DNA of 64,000 nt from Bacteroidota bacterium (GCA_027488835.1 JAIYAW010000006.1:64556-128555); one strand, 5' to 3'; shown: positions 45,990 to 55,817, numbered from the stretch's first letter. The notes: generated by a model not told the origin, from the letters alone. Numbers and translations: made by a program.

Positions 45990-46809
45990 AGAGTGTTTTA
46001 AATAGAATTATGGTTGAAAGAACAGCAAATATAATCCTTAGCCATAAAACGGGCACTTTTTGTGCAGTTTTCTGACCAAAAGATGAAAAAAAGATTACCC
46101 CAATTGCGAGTGGAGTAAAATATGGCCAAATGATATATCCTGAAAGTGGAAAATTATAGCCATTTTGAATCAAATGAGGGACATTTTCGGCTGACATATT
46201 TTGGATAACAGGAACCACAGATAAAAGTGGAACAATACTCAAACTTAATGATGTAGCCTCGTGAATTGGTTTTTTAAGCAAATATCGAATGAGTGGAACC
46301 ATGATGATGCCGCCACCTAATCCGCTTAATGCAACTACTGTGCCCGCTAAAAATCCCAAAACAATTTTAGATAATATTTTCTTATCATTATCGTGTTGTG
46401 CTCGTTCGGTACTTTGTTTGCCAAAAATCATATTTAATATTGAAAGGACGAGAAATAAAAGAAAAACTTTCTGAAAATCTGATTTGACATACCAATTTCC
46501 ATTTTGTATTGCCAAGTTCATTGTTGATGCAGCAACAGCACCAGGTATGCCAATATATAAGCTGTTTTTGAAATTGTAAATTTTTAATTTTACTTGTCTT
46601 GAAATCCCGGAAATCCCGCTCAGAAAAACCAAACCAATTGAATTCGATAAAGTAAATTTGACAATTTCGGAATCTGGAATATTAGAGAAATCAGAAAGCA
46701 TGTATTGTATGAATGGAATAAAAATCATACCACCTCCAACACCTAGCAGTCCTGCCATAAAACCTCCCAAACATCCACCAATGATTAGAATAATCAGGTC
46801 TAAAATCAT
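45976..46809 (-). CDS. TSUP (TauE/SafE) family permease
   Basis: 277 residues with about eight hydrophobic spans in two related halves, each opening with a glycine-rich element (GCLGGFMAGLLGVGGGMIFIPFI near residue 13; GFLAGTVVALSGLGGGIIMVPLIRYLLKKPIHEATSLSL near residue 153), the hallmark of TSUP proteins. These export or import sulfite, sulfoacetate or other organosulfur anions; the substrate here is unknown. The start overlaps the ctp gene end by 4 bp (ATGA). Confidence 0.9.
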   Translation of the reverse strand: MILDLIILIIGGCLGGFMAGLLGVGGGMIFIPFIQYMLSDFSNIPDSEIVKFTLSNSIGLVFLSGISGISRQVKLKIYNFKNSLYIGIPGAVAASTMNLAIQNGNWYVKSDFQKVFLLFLVLSILNMIFGKQSTERAQHDNDKKILSKIVLGFLAGTVVALSGLGGGIIMVPLIRYLLKKPIHEATSLSLSIVPLLSVVPVIQNMSAENVPHLIQNGYNFPLSGYIIWPYFTPLAIGVIFFSSFGQKTAQKVPVLWLRIIFAVLSTIILFKTLYEIF

Positions 46810-48458
46810 TGTTTTAAAATCATTTTTATTCTTTCAGGTGCAATTAATATTTCAACACAATGTCCAATCTCTTTGTCAATTTTAAGTGAATTATAGAAGT
46901 ACTTTTCAGCTTTGAAGCCTCTTTTAAATAGTGCCAATTGTAATTGCGTTGCAATTTGATTTTTGTTTGAATTAAGTCCAGTAGACAAAAAATTAGTTAG
47001 CTTTTTTTCATCCAGTGTATACAATCCCATTTGCTGCGTCCAAAAGCTATCGGCTCCTTGTTTTTTCAAATAATTCTGCCAGTTGGTTTGCATTATTTTG
47101 GGACCTTTTGTTGAAATAAATTGCTCAAAATCGTTTTGAAACGGTGTGATATTTGTTTGAATCGATTCGGGATTTTTTAAATATTCTGGGTGAGATTGAA
47201 TGTACTTGTTGGACCAGTCGAAAATAAAAAATTCTTTCTCTAACCATTGAATTAATTGCGCACCATCAAATAATGGTAAATACACGTCTGGATCAATTCC
47301 ACCCGCATCATAAACCATCCTTCCATTTTTGGTTTTAAAAACTTTCTTTTGGTCGTTTGATTTCACCGTTGCTTTTCCAAATTCGTCTTTGTCGTCATAT
47401 TGAAGTTTTTGAATACATCTGCCACTTGGGGTGTAGTAACGCGCAGTAGTTATTTTCATTTGGGTTCTATAGGGTAGTGTTGAGTAATTCTGTACCAATC
47501 CTTTACCAAAGGTCGTTTGTCCCACAATTACGGCCCTATCCATATCTTGCAAACTTCCACTTACAACTTCAGAAGCTGATGCGGAGTTTTTGTTAACCAA
47601 TACCACAAGTGGCAAATTAGGAGCTACTGCAGGTGACGAAGTAATCCACTTTTTTGGTCCCTCCTGATTTTTGCCTTTTAAAGAAACAACCAGTTTATTC
47701 TCGCCTACAAACAATCCTACAATGTTTACGGCTTCGTTTAAAAGTCCCCCGCCGTTATTGCGTAAATCTAGCACCAAGCCTTTTAAATCTTGGCTGCTTT
47801 GCAGTTTTTTTAATTCAATTTCAACTTCATTAGAACATTGTTGTCCAAATTCATCGAGTTTGATATAACCAATATTATTTGAAATCATACCTGAAAATGG
47901 AACACTTTTGGTTTTTACATTTGTACGAACAATGTTTTTAGTTAGAGTTTCATTACCTCTTTTTATGACTATCACGAAACGAGACTCTGGAGCTCCTCTA
48001 AATTGTTCAAAAACAAAATCCTGATTGGTATTTTCAGTAGATTGTAGATTGTTTGCTGGGCCAACTTGTGTAATAATATCGCCAATTCTAATATCGGCTT
48101 TATCAAAAGCGTAACCTTCTATAATTTCAGAAATTACCGGGAATTTATCTCTGAAAACAACCCTGCAACCAACTCCGCCATATTCGCCTTGCCTTTCTAT
48201 GAGTGCTTCTTCAGCTTGATATTCGCTAAAAAAAACGGTATATGGATCTAGGCTTGATAGCATGGCCGAAATTGCAGTTTTTACCAATTTCCCAGGTGGT
48301 ACTTCATCTACATATTTATCACCAACTTCTTTGTATACTGCAGAAAAAATTTCGAGATTTTTAGAAAATTCAAATAAATCATTTACCAATCTGGAGCCAG
48401 AACTTAGGAAAAAAGCTACGATACACAGAATTAGCCATTTTGGTATTTTAATTGTCAT
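46806..48458 (-). CDS. S41 C-terminal processing peptidase
   Basis: 550 residues, an envelope serine protease of the Ctp/Prc group. An N-terminal hydrophobic span (WLILCIVAFFLSSG) is followed by LEIFSAVYKEVGDKYVDEV. A PDZ domain spans about residues 90-170 (GVGCRVVFRDKFPVISEIIEGYAFDKADIRIGDIITQVG). The S41 core follows, with LDLRNNGGGLLNEAV, the catalytic serine in VLVNKNSASASEVVSGSLQD and the lysine in TTFGKGLVQ. I chose ATG 48458 because a TATCTTTG box lies at 48464-48471, downstream of the alternative ATG 48482. It heads the six-gene operon that ends at 40992. Confidence 0.93.
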   Translation of the reverse strand: MTIKIPKWLILCIVAFFLSSGSRLVNDLFEFSKNLEIFSAVYKEVGDKYVDEVPPGKLVKTAISAMLSSLDPYTVFFSEYQAEEALIERQGEYGGVGCRVVFRDKFPVISEIIEGYAFDKADIRIGDIITQVGPANNLQSTENTNQDFVFEQFRGAPESRFVIVIKRGNETLTKNIVRTNVKTKSVPFSGMISNNIGYIKLDEFGQQCSNEVEIELKKLQSSQDLKGLVLDLRNNGGGLLNEAVNIVGLFVGENKLVVSLKGKNQEGPKKWITSSPAVAPNLPLVVLVNKNSASASEVVSGSLQDMDRAVIVGQTTFGKGLVQNYSTLPYRTQMKITTARYYTPSGRCIQKLQYDDKDEFGKATVKSNDQKKVFKTKNGRMVYDAGGIDPDVYLPLFDGAQLIQWLEKEFFIFDWSNKYIQSHPEYLKNPESIQTNITPFQNDFEQFISTKGPKIMQTNWQNYLKKQGADSFWTQQMGLYTLDEKKLTNFLSTGLNSNKNQIATQLQLALFKRGFKAEKYFYNSLKIDKEIGHCVEILIAPERIKMILKQ

Positions 48459-48463
48459 TGATT

Positions 48464-48491
48464 CAAAGATAATATTTGACAACTATAACAA
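48464..48491 (-). promoter_or_regulatory. Promoter of the ctp-metF-rsgA operon
   Basis: On the minus strand TTG (48491-48489), a 17-nt spacer and TATCTTTG (48471-48464, perfect TAnnTTTG) end 5 nt before ATG 48458. A very short leader is implied. Confidence 0.6.
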
Positions 48492-48524
48492 CGTTGAAAA
48501 TTACAAAATGGTTCATTTTCATAG

Positions 48525-48554
48525 TTGAAAATATGCAAACTGCACTTAATTTTG
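48525..48554 (+). promoter_or_regulatory. Promoter of the MscS-like gene
   Basis: TTG at 48525-48527, a 19-nt spacer, and TAATTTTG at 48547-48554: near-ideal Bacteroidota promoter geometry. The box ends 4 nt before ATG 48559, so the message is leaderless or starts at ATG 48565. Confidence 0.6.
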
Positions 48555-48558
48555 TGAT

Positions 48559-49860
48559 ATGGATATGAATAAAACATTCAGTTTGCAGGAAAAATTTGCA
48601 AGTTGGGTTATGGATTTGGTTGTGAAGGCAGGTGTGTCGAGAGCATCGGCTTTAACAGTTAAATTGGTTATATTAGTCGCACTCTTGGGAGTTTTGGTAG
48701 TGTTAATTGATTGGATTTCAAGGAAAGCCATACTTGCAGTAGTGAAGCAATATGCCATTAATAAGAAAAGTAAGTTTTTGGATATTTTGGTTGAAAAGAA
48801 GATTTTCAAATACCTTGGTCATTTAATTCCGGCGGTTTTTACAAAAATTACATTGCCTTTGGTTTTGACTGAATTTCCAATGGTTCGTCCTTATGCCAAT
48901 ATTTTGATAGAATTAACCATGGTAATTGTAGTGCTGGTATTTTTACAAAGTACTTTAAAAGCGCTTAAAATTATTCTTTTGGAAATTGAATCTTTAAAAG
49001 ACAAGCCAGTGGCGTCGTTTGTGCAATTATTTGGTATGTTTCTTAATATTTTTGGATTATTAATCATTATTTCAATTGTATCCGGAAAACCACTTTGGGC
49101 ATTGTTTACTGCCGTTGGGGCAATGTCTGCAGTTTTGGCACTTGCATTTAAAAATATATTAATGGGGTTTGCTGCGTCTATTCAAATTTCTAGTAATGAT
49201 TTATTGAGAAATGGTGATTGGGTGGAGTTTTCAAAATATGGCGCAGATGGTTTGGTAACAGATATCAATTTGTCTACGGTTAAGATAAAAAACTGGGACA
49301 ATACCAATACTACAATACCAACAACTGCCTTTACAACAGAGTCATTCAAAAATTGGAGAGGAATGGAAGAATCTGGAGGAAGAAGAATTAAAAGAGCAGT
49401 GTTTATTAAAATTTCGAGTATTAATTTTTGTAATGAAAAAATGCTTGAAAAATTTAGAAAAATTAATCTAATTACATCATACATTGATGAAAAATTACCT
49501 GAAATAAATGAACATAACAAAAAACTTACCGTTGATAAAAGTTTAAAAGGAAACCATAGAAATTTTACTAATTTGGGTTTATTTAGGGTATATTTAAATT
49601 TATATCTCGAGTCTTTAGATAAAGTTAACAAGGATATGGCACATGTTGTTCGTCAATTGGCGCCAACGGATAAGGGATTGCCAATTGAAATTTATTGTTT
49701 TACTTACGATAAACAATGGGCAAACTTTGAAGATGTTCAGGCAGATATTTTTGATCATGTTTTTTCAGCGGTTCGCGATTTTGAATTGGAAATGTTTGAA
49801 AGTCCAAGCAGCGAATTTACTGGTGTTTTAGATGGTGAAATTGATTTGGTTAACGAATAA
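48559..49860 (+). CDS. MscS/YbdG-family mechanosensitive channel
   Basis: 433 residues. Spans lie near residues 30-50, 70-95, 100-130 and 150-175. The pore-lining helix ALFTAVGAMSAVLALAFKNILMGFAASIQI leads into the MscS beta domain (NDLLRNGDWVEFSKYGADGLVTDINLSTVKIKNWDNTNTTIPTTAF). The C-terminal domain is large. NLGLFRVYLNLYL...LAPTDKGLPIEIYCFTYDK is the YbdG-type cytoplasmic domain. It would protect against osmotic downshock. ATG 48565 (third codon) is an equally good start given how close the promoter box is. Confidence 0.92.
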   Translation: MDMNKTFSLQEKFASWVMDLVVKAGVSRASALTVKLVILVALLGVLVVLIDWISRKAILAVVKQYAINKKSKFLDILVEKKIFKYLGHLIPAVFTKITLPLVLTEFPMVRPYANILIELTMVIVVLVFLQSTLKALKIILLEIESLKDKPVASFVQLFGMFLNIFGLLIIISIVSGKPLWALFTAVGAMSAVLALAFKNILMGFAASIQISSNDLLRNGDWVEFSKYGADGLVTDINLSTVKIKNWDNTNTTIPTTAFTTESFKNWRGMEESGGRRIKRAVFIKISSINFCNEKMLEKFRKINLITSYIDEKLPEINEHNKKLTVDKSLKGNHRNFTNLGLFRVYLNLYLESLDKVNKDMAHVVRQLAPTDKGLPIEIYCFTYDKQWANFEDVQADIFDHVFSAVRDFELEMFESPSSEFTGVLDGEIDLVNE

Positions 49861-49928
49861 AATCGTATTATTTTAAATACATATTTAATTGAAATGTTAA
49901 CTATTTAACTACTTCCCATCTTTTTTCA

Positions 49929-49936
49929 TAAATTTG
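49929..49936 (+). promoter_or_regulatory. Promoter -7 box of the beta-helix/PKD gene
   Basis: TAAATTTG, a perfect TAnnTTTG, 13 nt before the ATG at 49950. No clear -33 TTG. Confidence 0.55.
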
Positions 49937-49949
49937 TTAATTCTAAATT

Positions 49950-52900
49950 ATGAAAAATATCAAGTATTTTATTCTTGCTGGTTTTGGATTTCTTGCTAGT
50001 TTTCCAATTTTTGGTCAACTTTCCGGAAATTACACAATTGGTGGAACAACCTCAAGTACGAATTATTCCACTTGGGCGGACTTTGCAACAGCATTCAATA
50101 ATAATGGGGTCAGCGGAGCTGTGAATGTTAAGGTTATGTCAAATTTGAGTATTACTTCAACATTACAATTGACTCAGAATTCAAGCAATCCAACAACGTC
50201 AACCAATACCTTAACAATCGACGGAAATTCCAAAACGTTAAGTGGGTCTCCAACCTATGAAATGATTTGGTTGAATGGTGTTGATTTTGTAGAGATTAAA
50301 AGTTTATATTTATTGCATTCTGGATCAAATGCAATGGTGCAAGGTATTCGATTTTCTGGAGCTGCAAATGACAATGTAATTGATGGATGTACCGTTGATT
50401 TTTCGGGAATGAGTAGTTCTACTGTTCCAACGGGTGCTTATATTTCGTTTGCTTCAAGCAATTCTGCAATTAAAACTGTTTCAACTACGCACAATGGAAT
50501 GAGAAATACAATAAAAAATTGCACGTTCAAAACAAGTTCATCCAATGCGCCTGGTCCTGCCTACGCAATTATTGATCAACAAGGTTCTAGTTTTTATAGT
50601 TCAGTGGCTACCAATAATTCTTTTGTTGGAAATAGTATAAAAAATTTCTATAGCAGTGCATTTTATATCAATTACATAAATGGAGATCAAATTAACAGTA
50701 ATGATATTTCTCGAGAAACTGCAACGAGTACTTCTAAAGTGGATAGTATGATGAAGATATTTTATTTTCATGAGGGATATTCAACAAATAGAAGCAATTA
50801 TATAGGAAAAAATACCATTCATGATTTGCCATACAAAGGAGCTTCTCCCACTTATTCTGGAAACTATTTGGCAGGATTAACAGGTGTAGAAGTGGTTAAT
50901 ATTTATGGTTCATCAACTTATCCATTCACAATTGAATTGAATAAATTTAGTTCGCTATCTTTCGCGAGCTATTTTAATGGATTGGGCATTGATAATTCAG
51001 AATTAATTTCAATCAAGCAAAATGAATTATACAATATTAATGGTTTAAATGGCACTTCAACAGTGGTTTATGCTACCAATTCATCAGATATCAACGTCAT
51101 TGGAAACAAAGTAAGAAAATGCGATTTTGGTTCATTAAATGCAGGAAGTTTGGTTTCATATTATTTTATTTCGGTGGGTTGTGTTACCAATAGTGTGAAT
51201 GTAATTCAATCGAATGTTATTGATTCTGTTTTAGCTGCTTCAGAATTGTATGGCTTTGCTGCATTATATGATGGTAGTTGGTTAATAGATAGAAATTCGA
51301 TAACAAATAACAATGCGGTTGCTTCATCAAGTTCATTTTATGGAACATTTTTATATGGATTGGAAAATATTTCATTTAAGTCGAACTTGGTTGCCAACAA
51401 CAATTCGAATACTGAAAATTATTCATTTTGGGATGTAAATTATAACACCGGATATGTGTTAGATATTCATCAAAATACCATTTATACCAGAGAAAACAAT
51501 TCAAATCTGAATACTTATGGTTTTTATGTTGAAGATGAATCTTCTTTAATATTTGTAGGCAATATAATAGATATGAAAGGTGTAGGTAATGCAATACCTG
51601 CTTTTTTATATTCTACTACTGCAATCAAATTATGCAACAATAATTCATTCAATATTGGATACAGTGGCAGCCAAACTTGGAATTTAGGTACCAATAGTTT
51701 TTCTAATTTTAATGGTTGGAAATCGAGCAGCGATGTTGGTCCTGGAGAAAGTTCTGTAAATCCTGTTTTTGTCGATGTGGCTAAAAATGATTTTCGCTCA
51801 AATTGTTTTGAAACCCAGAATAATGTTACTTATGTGAAAGGAAATGACATTGATGTAGTCGCAGTAAAGAGGAATACCAAAAACAGTGATCGTGGCTCAT
51901 TTGAGAATTTCATGGATTTGCAATTGGTGAATTCAGATTTGAATGTAACTGGAAAAATTTGTGCGGGTGCCGAGAGATCCTTTTCTATTTATGTAAAAAA
52001 TAATTTTGTTGATACTGCGTATAACTTTTTTGTGGCTTATTCAGTTAATGGTAAGGTTACACGACAAAAGGTTACCCAGAAAATATTGCCAAATGATTCC
52101 CAAAAAATTACATTTACAGTACCTATGCTTTTTGTTTTTTCAGGGAAAAATGACATCAAAGTGTACATAGACCTTGGAGATGATAACACATTAAATGACA
52201 CACTAAAATATACCGCGACAATTACAGCTTCACCGGGCGGATTGGGTATGTTTGCTTCTTCAAAAGTAACTACTCCAAACACGGCAATTTATCAATACGG
52301 AAGTAGTTTCGATATCACGATTAATGGCACACCAATTTATTATGATTTGAAAGCACCAAGATTGTATTCAAATACTTCGTACGGATCTACTTCACCAAAA
52401 AATTGGTACGCCAGTGTGCAAGCGCAAACTAAAGGTGGAAAGTCCATTTCAGGTGCAACTTTAACGGCGCCAACGTCATCTGCAGATTTAGAAGTAAAGT
52501 TCACTTCAACCGATTCAACTTTGGAAGATAGTTTTATCTATATAAAAGTGAATGTTATTGATGTAAATACGGGTTGTGATACCACCTACAAACGGATGAT
52601 TTATATTTCGCCTTCACCAAGATTTAATTTTACCTATGCTTCTAAACTTTGTTCGGGCGATACAGTGAATTTTAAAAATAATTCAACATTAAAATCAGGT
52701 TATTTAAATTATACATGGAATTTTGGAACAGGAAATCCTGCCGATACTGTAAATAGTGTGGAACCATCGTTTAGGTTTTTAACAGGAGGGACATTCAACG
52801 TTTCATTTAAAGCGATTTCTTCTCCATATTATTTTGTGTTTACAAAATCATATAGCGTTGTTGTAAATACACGACCAACAGTGTCATTCACCAAAGAAAA

Positions 52901-54410
52901 TGCATGTATTGGCAACGATTTACGCATAACTAACAATACAACACCAAGCACTTCAACAATGAGTTGGGATTTTGGCGATGGAAATGGATCGGTAGTAAAT
53001 AATAAAACTTCATTTATAATGCAGTATGCAAAGCCTGCTACTTATTCAGTTAAATTATCTGCAAATAATGGAGGCTGTATTTCATCGGGTACACAAAAAA
53101 TTATTGTATTTGACAAGCCTATTCCCGATTTTACAAAACAATCAGGAAATTGTGATTATGAAAAAATAGTATTTTTAAATAATACAAGTGCAGGAGGGAG
53201 TAATTTTGGTAGCACTTGGAATTTTGACGATAATGGGAAAACCAGTGTAGATAAGAATCCAACCTATAATTTTTCTTCGGCGGGTACAAAAAATATCAAA
53301 TTGATTGTTCAGTCAGAGTTTGGATGTAGAGATTCCATTACCAAAAAAATTGGTATTAAAGAATCGCCAAAAGTGAGCTTTACAAATACCCAGTTTTGTG
53401 CCATCAGTAAAACGGATTTTTCGAATACTACGCCTGCTGTTAACGGAACTGCTGCAAATATTCTGTGGGATTTTTCTGAGGGAAATACGAGTACTTCAGA
53501 CAATGTGAGTTACAAATGGCCAACTACGGGTAAAAGGACAATTTCATTAACCGTAACATTAGATAATGGATGTGCAGTAAAATTGTCGAAAGATATTGAA
53601 GTGCTAGACGAACCAACACCAAATTTTGTTTTTCAAGACAAATGTTCAAATGATACCATTTTCTTAGACAACAGATCAACTGGCTTAGGGAAATTAGAAT
53701 ATGAATGGGATTTTGGTGATAACGATTCATCTAAATTGGAAAGACCAATTCACATATATAGTGTACTTCAAAATAAAACTTTTAATATTACATTAACTGC
53801 AAAAATTATTGGAGGCTGCAGTGCAACTTTGGTGAAACAAATTAACATTTATGAATTACCGAGAACTTGCGATTTTGAATTTACACCAGATTATGCTTCA
53901 TCTTTTTATGGAGCTAAATTGGAGCCTATGGATAAAAACGCAACTATTGGTGGCCAAAACAATATAGATTACAGTTGGAACATAGTTGGTTTAGGTAATA
54001 AAACTTCGAAAGATGTAAATGCAGCTGTTTATTTTAATTTATCTGGAGATGGTTCATATTCTGCCTCAATGAATGCCAAAACGCGCGATGGTGGCTGTTT
54101 TTGTTTTAAATCAAAACAAATTGTGATGAATAGGGCTTCCGTAAATCAGTCTAATCTTTATGGGGTTTCTATTTTTCCTAATCCTGCCGTTTCGAGGTTG
54201 AATATATCTGTCCCAAATGGGTTAGAAATTCAAAAAATAAAATTGATAAATTCAATTGGAGTGATTGTTGATTTGGTTGAATCAGATAATTTAAATGATG
54301 TGCACCATTATGACATTTCTCAATTTTCAAGTGGAATATATGTGATTTCTTATGAAATTTATGGTAAGCAATTTACCAATCAATTATACATTGGAAGTAG
54401 CAGGAAATAA
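49950..54410 (+). CDS. T9SS-secreted beta-helix/PKD protein with type A sorting domain
   Basis: 1486 residues. The signal peptide MKNIKYFILAGFGFLASFPIFG precedes QLSGNYTIGG. Residues about 25-640 are Asn/Ser-rich short repeats (LTIDGNSKTLSG, VIDGCTVDFSG, NSFVGNSIKNF, INSNDISRET) typical of a parallel beta-helix. Residues about 655-770 resemble a CARDB-type domain (NVTGKICAGAERSFSIYVKN). Five PKD-like modules follow, with cores WNFGTG near 922, WDFGDG near 1005, WNFDDN near 1088, WDFSEG near 1170 and WDFGDN near 1250. The end, VSIFPNPAVSRLNISVPNGLEIQKIKLINSIG...FSSGIYVISY, is a type A T9SS sorting domain, unlike the type B tails of the other two giants. Function is unknown; a surface adhesin or glycan-binding protein is plausible. 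Confidence 0.9.
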   Translation: MKNIKYFILAGFGFLASFPIFGQLSGNYTIGGTTSSTNYSTWADFATAFNNNGVSGAVNVKVMSNLSITSTLQLTQNSSNPTTSTNTLTIDGNSKTLSGSPTYEMIWLNGVDFVEIKSLYLLHSGSNAMVQGIRFSGAANDNVIDGCTVDFSGMSSSTVPTGAYISFASSNSAIKTVSTTHNGMRNTIKNCTFKTSSSNAPGPAYAIIDQQGSSFYSSVATNNSFVGNSIKNFYSSAFYINYINGDQINSNDISRETATSTSKVDSMMKIFYFHEGYSTNRSNYIGKNTIHDLPYKGASPTYSGNYLAGLTGVEVVNIYGSSTYPFTIELNKFSSLSFASYFNGLGIDNSELISIKQNELYNINGLNGTSTVVYATNSSDINVIGNKVRKCDFGSLNAGSLVSYYFISVGCVTNSVNVIQSNVIDSVLAASELYGFAALYDGSWLIDRNSITNNNAVASSSSFYGTFLYGLENISFKSNLVANNNSNTENYSFWDVNYNTGYVLDIHQNTIYTRENNSNLNTYGFYVEDESSLIFVGNIIDMKGVGNAIPAFLYSTTAIKLCNNNSFNIGYSGSQTWNLGTNSFSNFNGWKSSSDVGPGESSVNPVFVDVAKNDFRSNCFETQNNVTYVKGNDIDVVAVKRNTKNSDRGSFENFMDLQLVNSDLNVTGKICAGAERSFSIYVKNNFVDTAYNFFVAYSVNGKVTRQKVTQKILPNDSQKITFTVPMLFVFSGKNDIKVYIDLGDDNTLNDTLKYTATITASPGGLGMFASSKVTTPNTAIYQYGSSFDITINGTPIYYDLKAPRLYSNTSYGSTSPKNWYASVQAQTKGGKSISGATLTAPTSSADLEVKFTSTDSTLEDSFIYIKVNVIDVNTGCDTTYKRMIYISPSPRFNFTYASKLCSGDTVNFKNNSTLKSGYLNYTWNFGTGNPADTVNSVEPSFRFLTGGTFNVSFKAISSPYYFVFTKSYSVVVNTRPTVSFTKENACIGNDLRITNNTTPSTSTMSWDFGDGNGSVVNNKTSFIMQYAKPATYSVKLSANNGGCISSGTQKIIVFDKPIPDFTKQSGNCDYEKIVFLNNTSAGGSNFGSTWNFDDNGKTSVDKNPTYNFSSAGTKNIKLIVQSEFGCRDSITKKIGIKESPKVSFTNTQFCAISKTDFSNTTPAVNGTAANILWDFSEGNTSTSDNVSYKWPTTGKRTISLTVTLDNGCAVKLSKDIEVLDEPTPNFVFQDKCSNDTIFLDNRSTGLGKLEYEWDFGDNDSSKLERPIHIYSVLQNKTFNITLTAKIIGGCSATLVKQINIYELPRTCDFEFTPDYASSFYGAKLEPMDKNATIGGQNNIDYSWNIVGLGNKTSKDVNAAVYFNLSGDGSYSASMNAKTRDGGCFCFKSKQIVMNRASVNQSNLYGVSIFPNPAVSRLNISVPNGLEIQKIKLINSIGVIVDLVESDNLNDVHHYDISQFSSGIYVISYEIYGKQFTNQLYIGSSRK

Positions 54411-54413
54411 TTG

Positions 54414-55088
54414 ATGACAAAGCAGTATTTTGATGTTTCATTTTACGAGTTTTTTCTAGAATTAGCCCTTTATAACCAAAAATCTTGGTTTGATGAGAAT
54501 AGAAAAAGATATGAGAATGATGTGAAGCAACCCTTTATTGATTTTGTCTCTGACTTGCTTTTAAGTATGTCTGAGTTTGATAAAGGATATCAAGAATTGA
54601 CTGCCAAGGATTGTTTGTTTAGAATTAACAAAGACATTCGATTTTCTAAAGATAAATCGCCTTATAAATTGCATTGTTCTGCTTCATTGCATATTGGTGG
54701 TAGAAAAAAGATGTGGCCAGGTGGCATGTATATTGAATTGGGTGCAGAAAGTTGTGGAATTTATTCAGGTGTTTACATGCCAGAAAAAGAGGATCTTTTA
54801 AAATTTAGAAACAACATATCTAATAATTTACAAGATTTTGAAAGCGCCATTCATGAACCAAATTTCATTAAGTATTTTGGTGAAGTTTTAGGTAGTAAAA
54901 ATAAGATCATCGATTCATCGTTAAAAGAATCCGCAGCCAAACAACCATTGATATTTAATAAACAATTTTATGTTGCCCATTCTTTTGAACCTGAAAAAAC
55001 ATTCGAATCTGACTTCATCGAATATATCATTGATGTATGGAGATCAGCCGCATCGTTTAATGCGGTATTAGAGGGAAATATACGTTAA
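54414..55088 (+). CDS. DUF2461 family protein
   Basis: 224 residues matching the DUF2461/TIGR02453 family: NQKSWFDENRKRYENDVKQPFIDFV near the start, LFRINKDIRFSKDKSPYKLHCSASLHIGGRKKMWPGGMYIELG in the middle (the conserved F-R-I-x-x-D-x-R-F-x-x-D-K-x-P-Y-K block). The biochemical function is unknown. It begins 3 nt after the stop of the beta-helix/PKD gene (ATG 54414, overlapped by an unlikely TTG at 54411), so it is probably cotranscribed with it. Confidence 0.88.
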   Translation: MTKQYFDVSFYEFFLELALYNQKSWFDENRKRYENDVKQPFIDFVSDLLLSMSEFDKGYQELTAKDCLFRINKDIRFSKDKSPYKLHCSASLHIGGRKKMWPGGMYIELGAESCGIYSGVYMPEKEDLLKFRNNISNNLQDFESAIHEPNFIKYFGEVLGSKNKIIDSSLKESAAKQPLIFNKQFYVAHSFEPEKTFESDFIEYIIDVWRSAASFNAVLEGNIR

Positions 55089-55170
55089 TGGATTTTTAAA
55101 TCTTTTGATTTTTAATGTTGGTCAAAAGAATTTATTTTCTAAATTTAGATGTAAATCTATTTTGAATTTA

Positions 55171-55178
55171 TATCTTTG
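55171..55178 (+). promoter_or_regulatory. Promoter -7 box of the 55.2-kb lipoprotein gene
   Basis: TATCTTTG, a perfect TAnnTTTG, 5 nt before the ATG at 55184; implies a leader of only a few nucleotides at most. Confidence 0.5.
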
Positions 55179-55183
55179 GGAAT

Positions 55184-55813
55184 ATGATAAAAAATATTAA
55201 ATCGTTCTTAGTAATCTGTTTTTCAATAGTTTTGCTTCTGACTACTTGTCTCATCTCATCATGTACAAAAGATGTAATAACGCCGGCAGGAAATACCAAT
55301 GGCCAATATTTGAATTCAAACAAAGGTTCTTCATGGGATTATATCATTGATAGTGCGGGCAATTCTTCAAAGGTTGAGGTAACAGATTCAATTGTAATTG
55401 CTTTCGGTAAAAAATTTACGAATTTTCACAATACTTATCCTTCAGGAACCGTGTATAGAAATTTTTATGCATACCAAGATGGTCAATATTCCTTGATGAT
55501 TACAAGTGCCGCAGGAACTCAGCAAGAATTGATATATTTAAAGGACAATGTAAAAGAAGGAGATAAATGGAGTAATACAGTTACACCTGTTTCTACACCG
55601 TTGTTATATGAATATGAAGTAACAGGAATTGGTGGCACAAGAATGGTTAATTCTTCAACATTTACTGGGGTCGTAAGGGTTCATTGTGTTGTGGCTTCTA
55701 TCAACTATCAATCTGATGCCTACTATGCTCCGAGTATTGGTTTGATTGATTTAGAAGAAGACTATTCAACTGTTAAATATACTGCGAAACTTAAGTCTTA
55801 TATTTTAAAATAA
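55184..55813 (+). CDS. Hypothetical lipoprotein
   Basis: 209 residues with a lipoprotein signal (FLVICFSIVLLLTTCLISSC; the second Cys in LISSC is the likelier lipidation site, near residue 27). The mature part is beta-rich (SSWDYIIDSAGNSSKVEVTDSIVIAFGKKFTNFHNTY; YAPSIGLIDLEEDYSTVKYTAKLKSYIL), like the small DUF-type barrels common in Bacteroidota. I do not recognise a specific family. It is followed 4 nt later by the DUF2130 gene, with which it may share a transcript. Confidence 0.75.
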   Translation: MIKNIKSFLVICFSIVLLLTTCLISSCTKDVITPAGNTNGQYLNSNKGSSWDYIIDSAGNSSKVEVTDSIVIAFGKKFTNFHNTYPSGTVYRNFYAYQDGQYSLMITSAAGTQQELIYLKDNVKEGDKWSNTVTPVSTPLLYEYEVTGIGGTRMVNSSTFTGVVRVHCVVASINYQSDAYYAPSIGLIDLEEDYSTVKYTAKLKSYILK

Positions 55814-55817
55814 TAAA

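Noticed and set aside
49182-49631. Open frame opposite the MscS gene
   Set aside because: Antisense shadow; the sense strand carries the channel beta domain and C-terminal domain.
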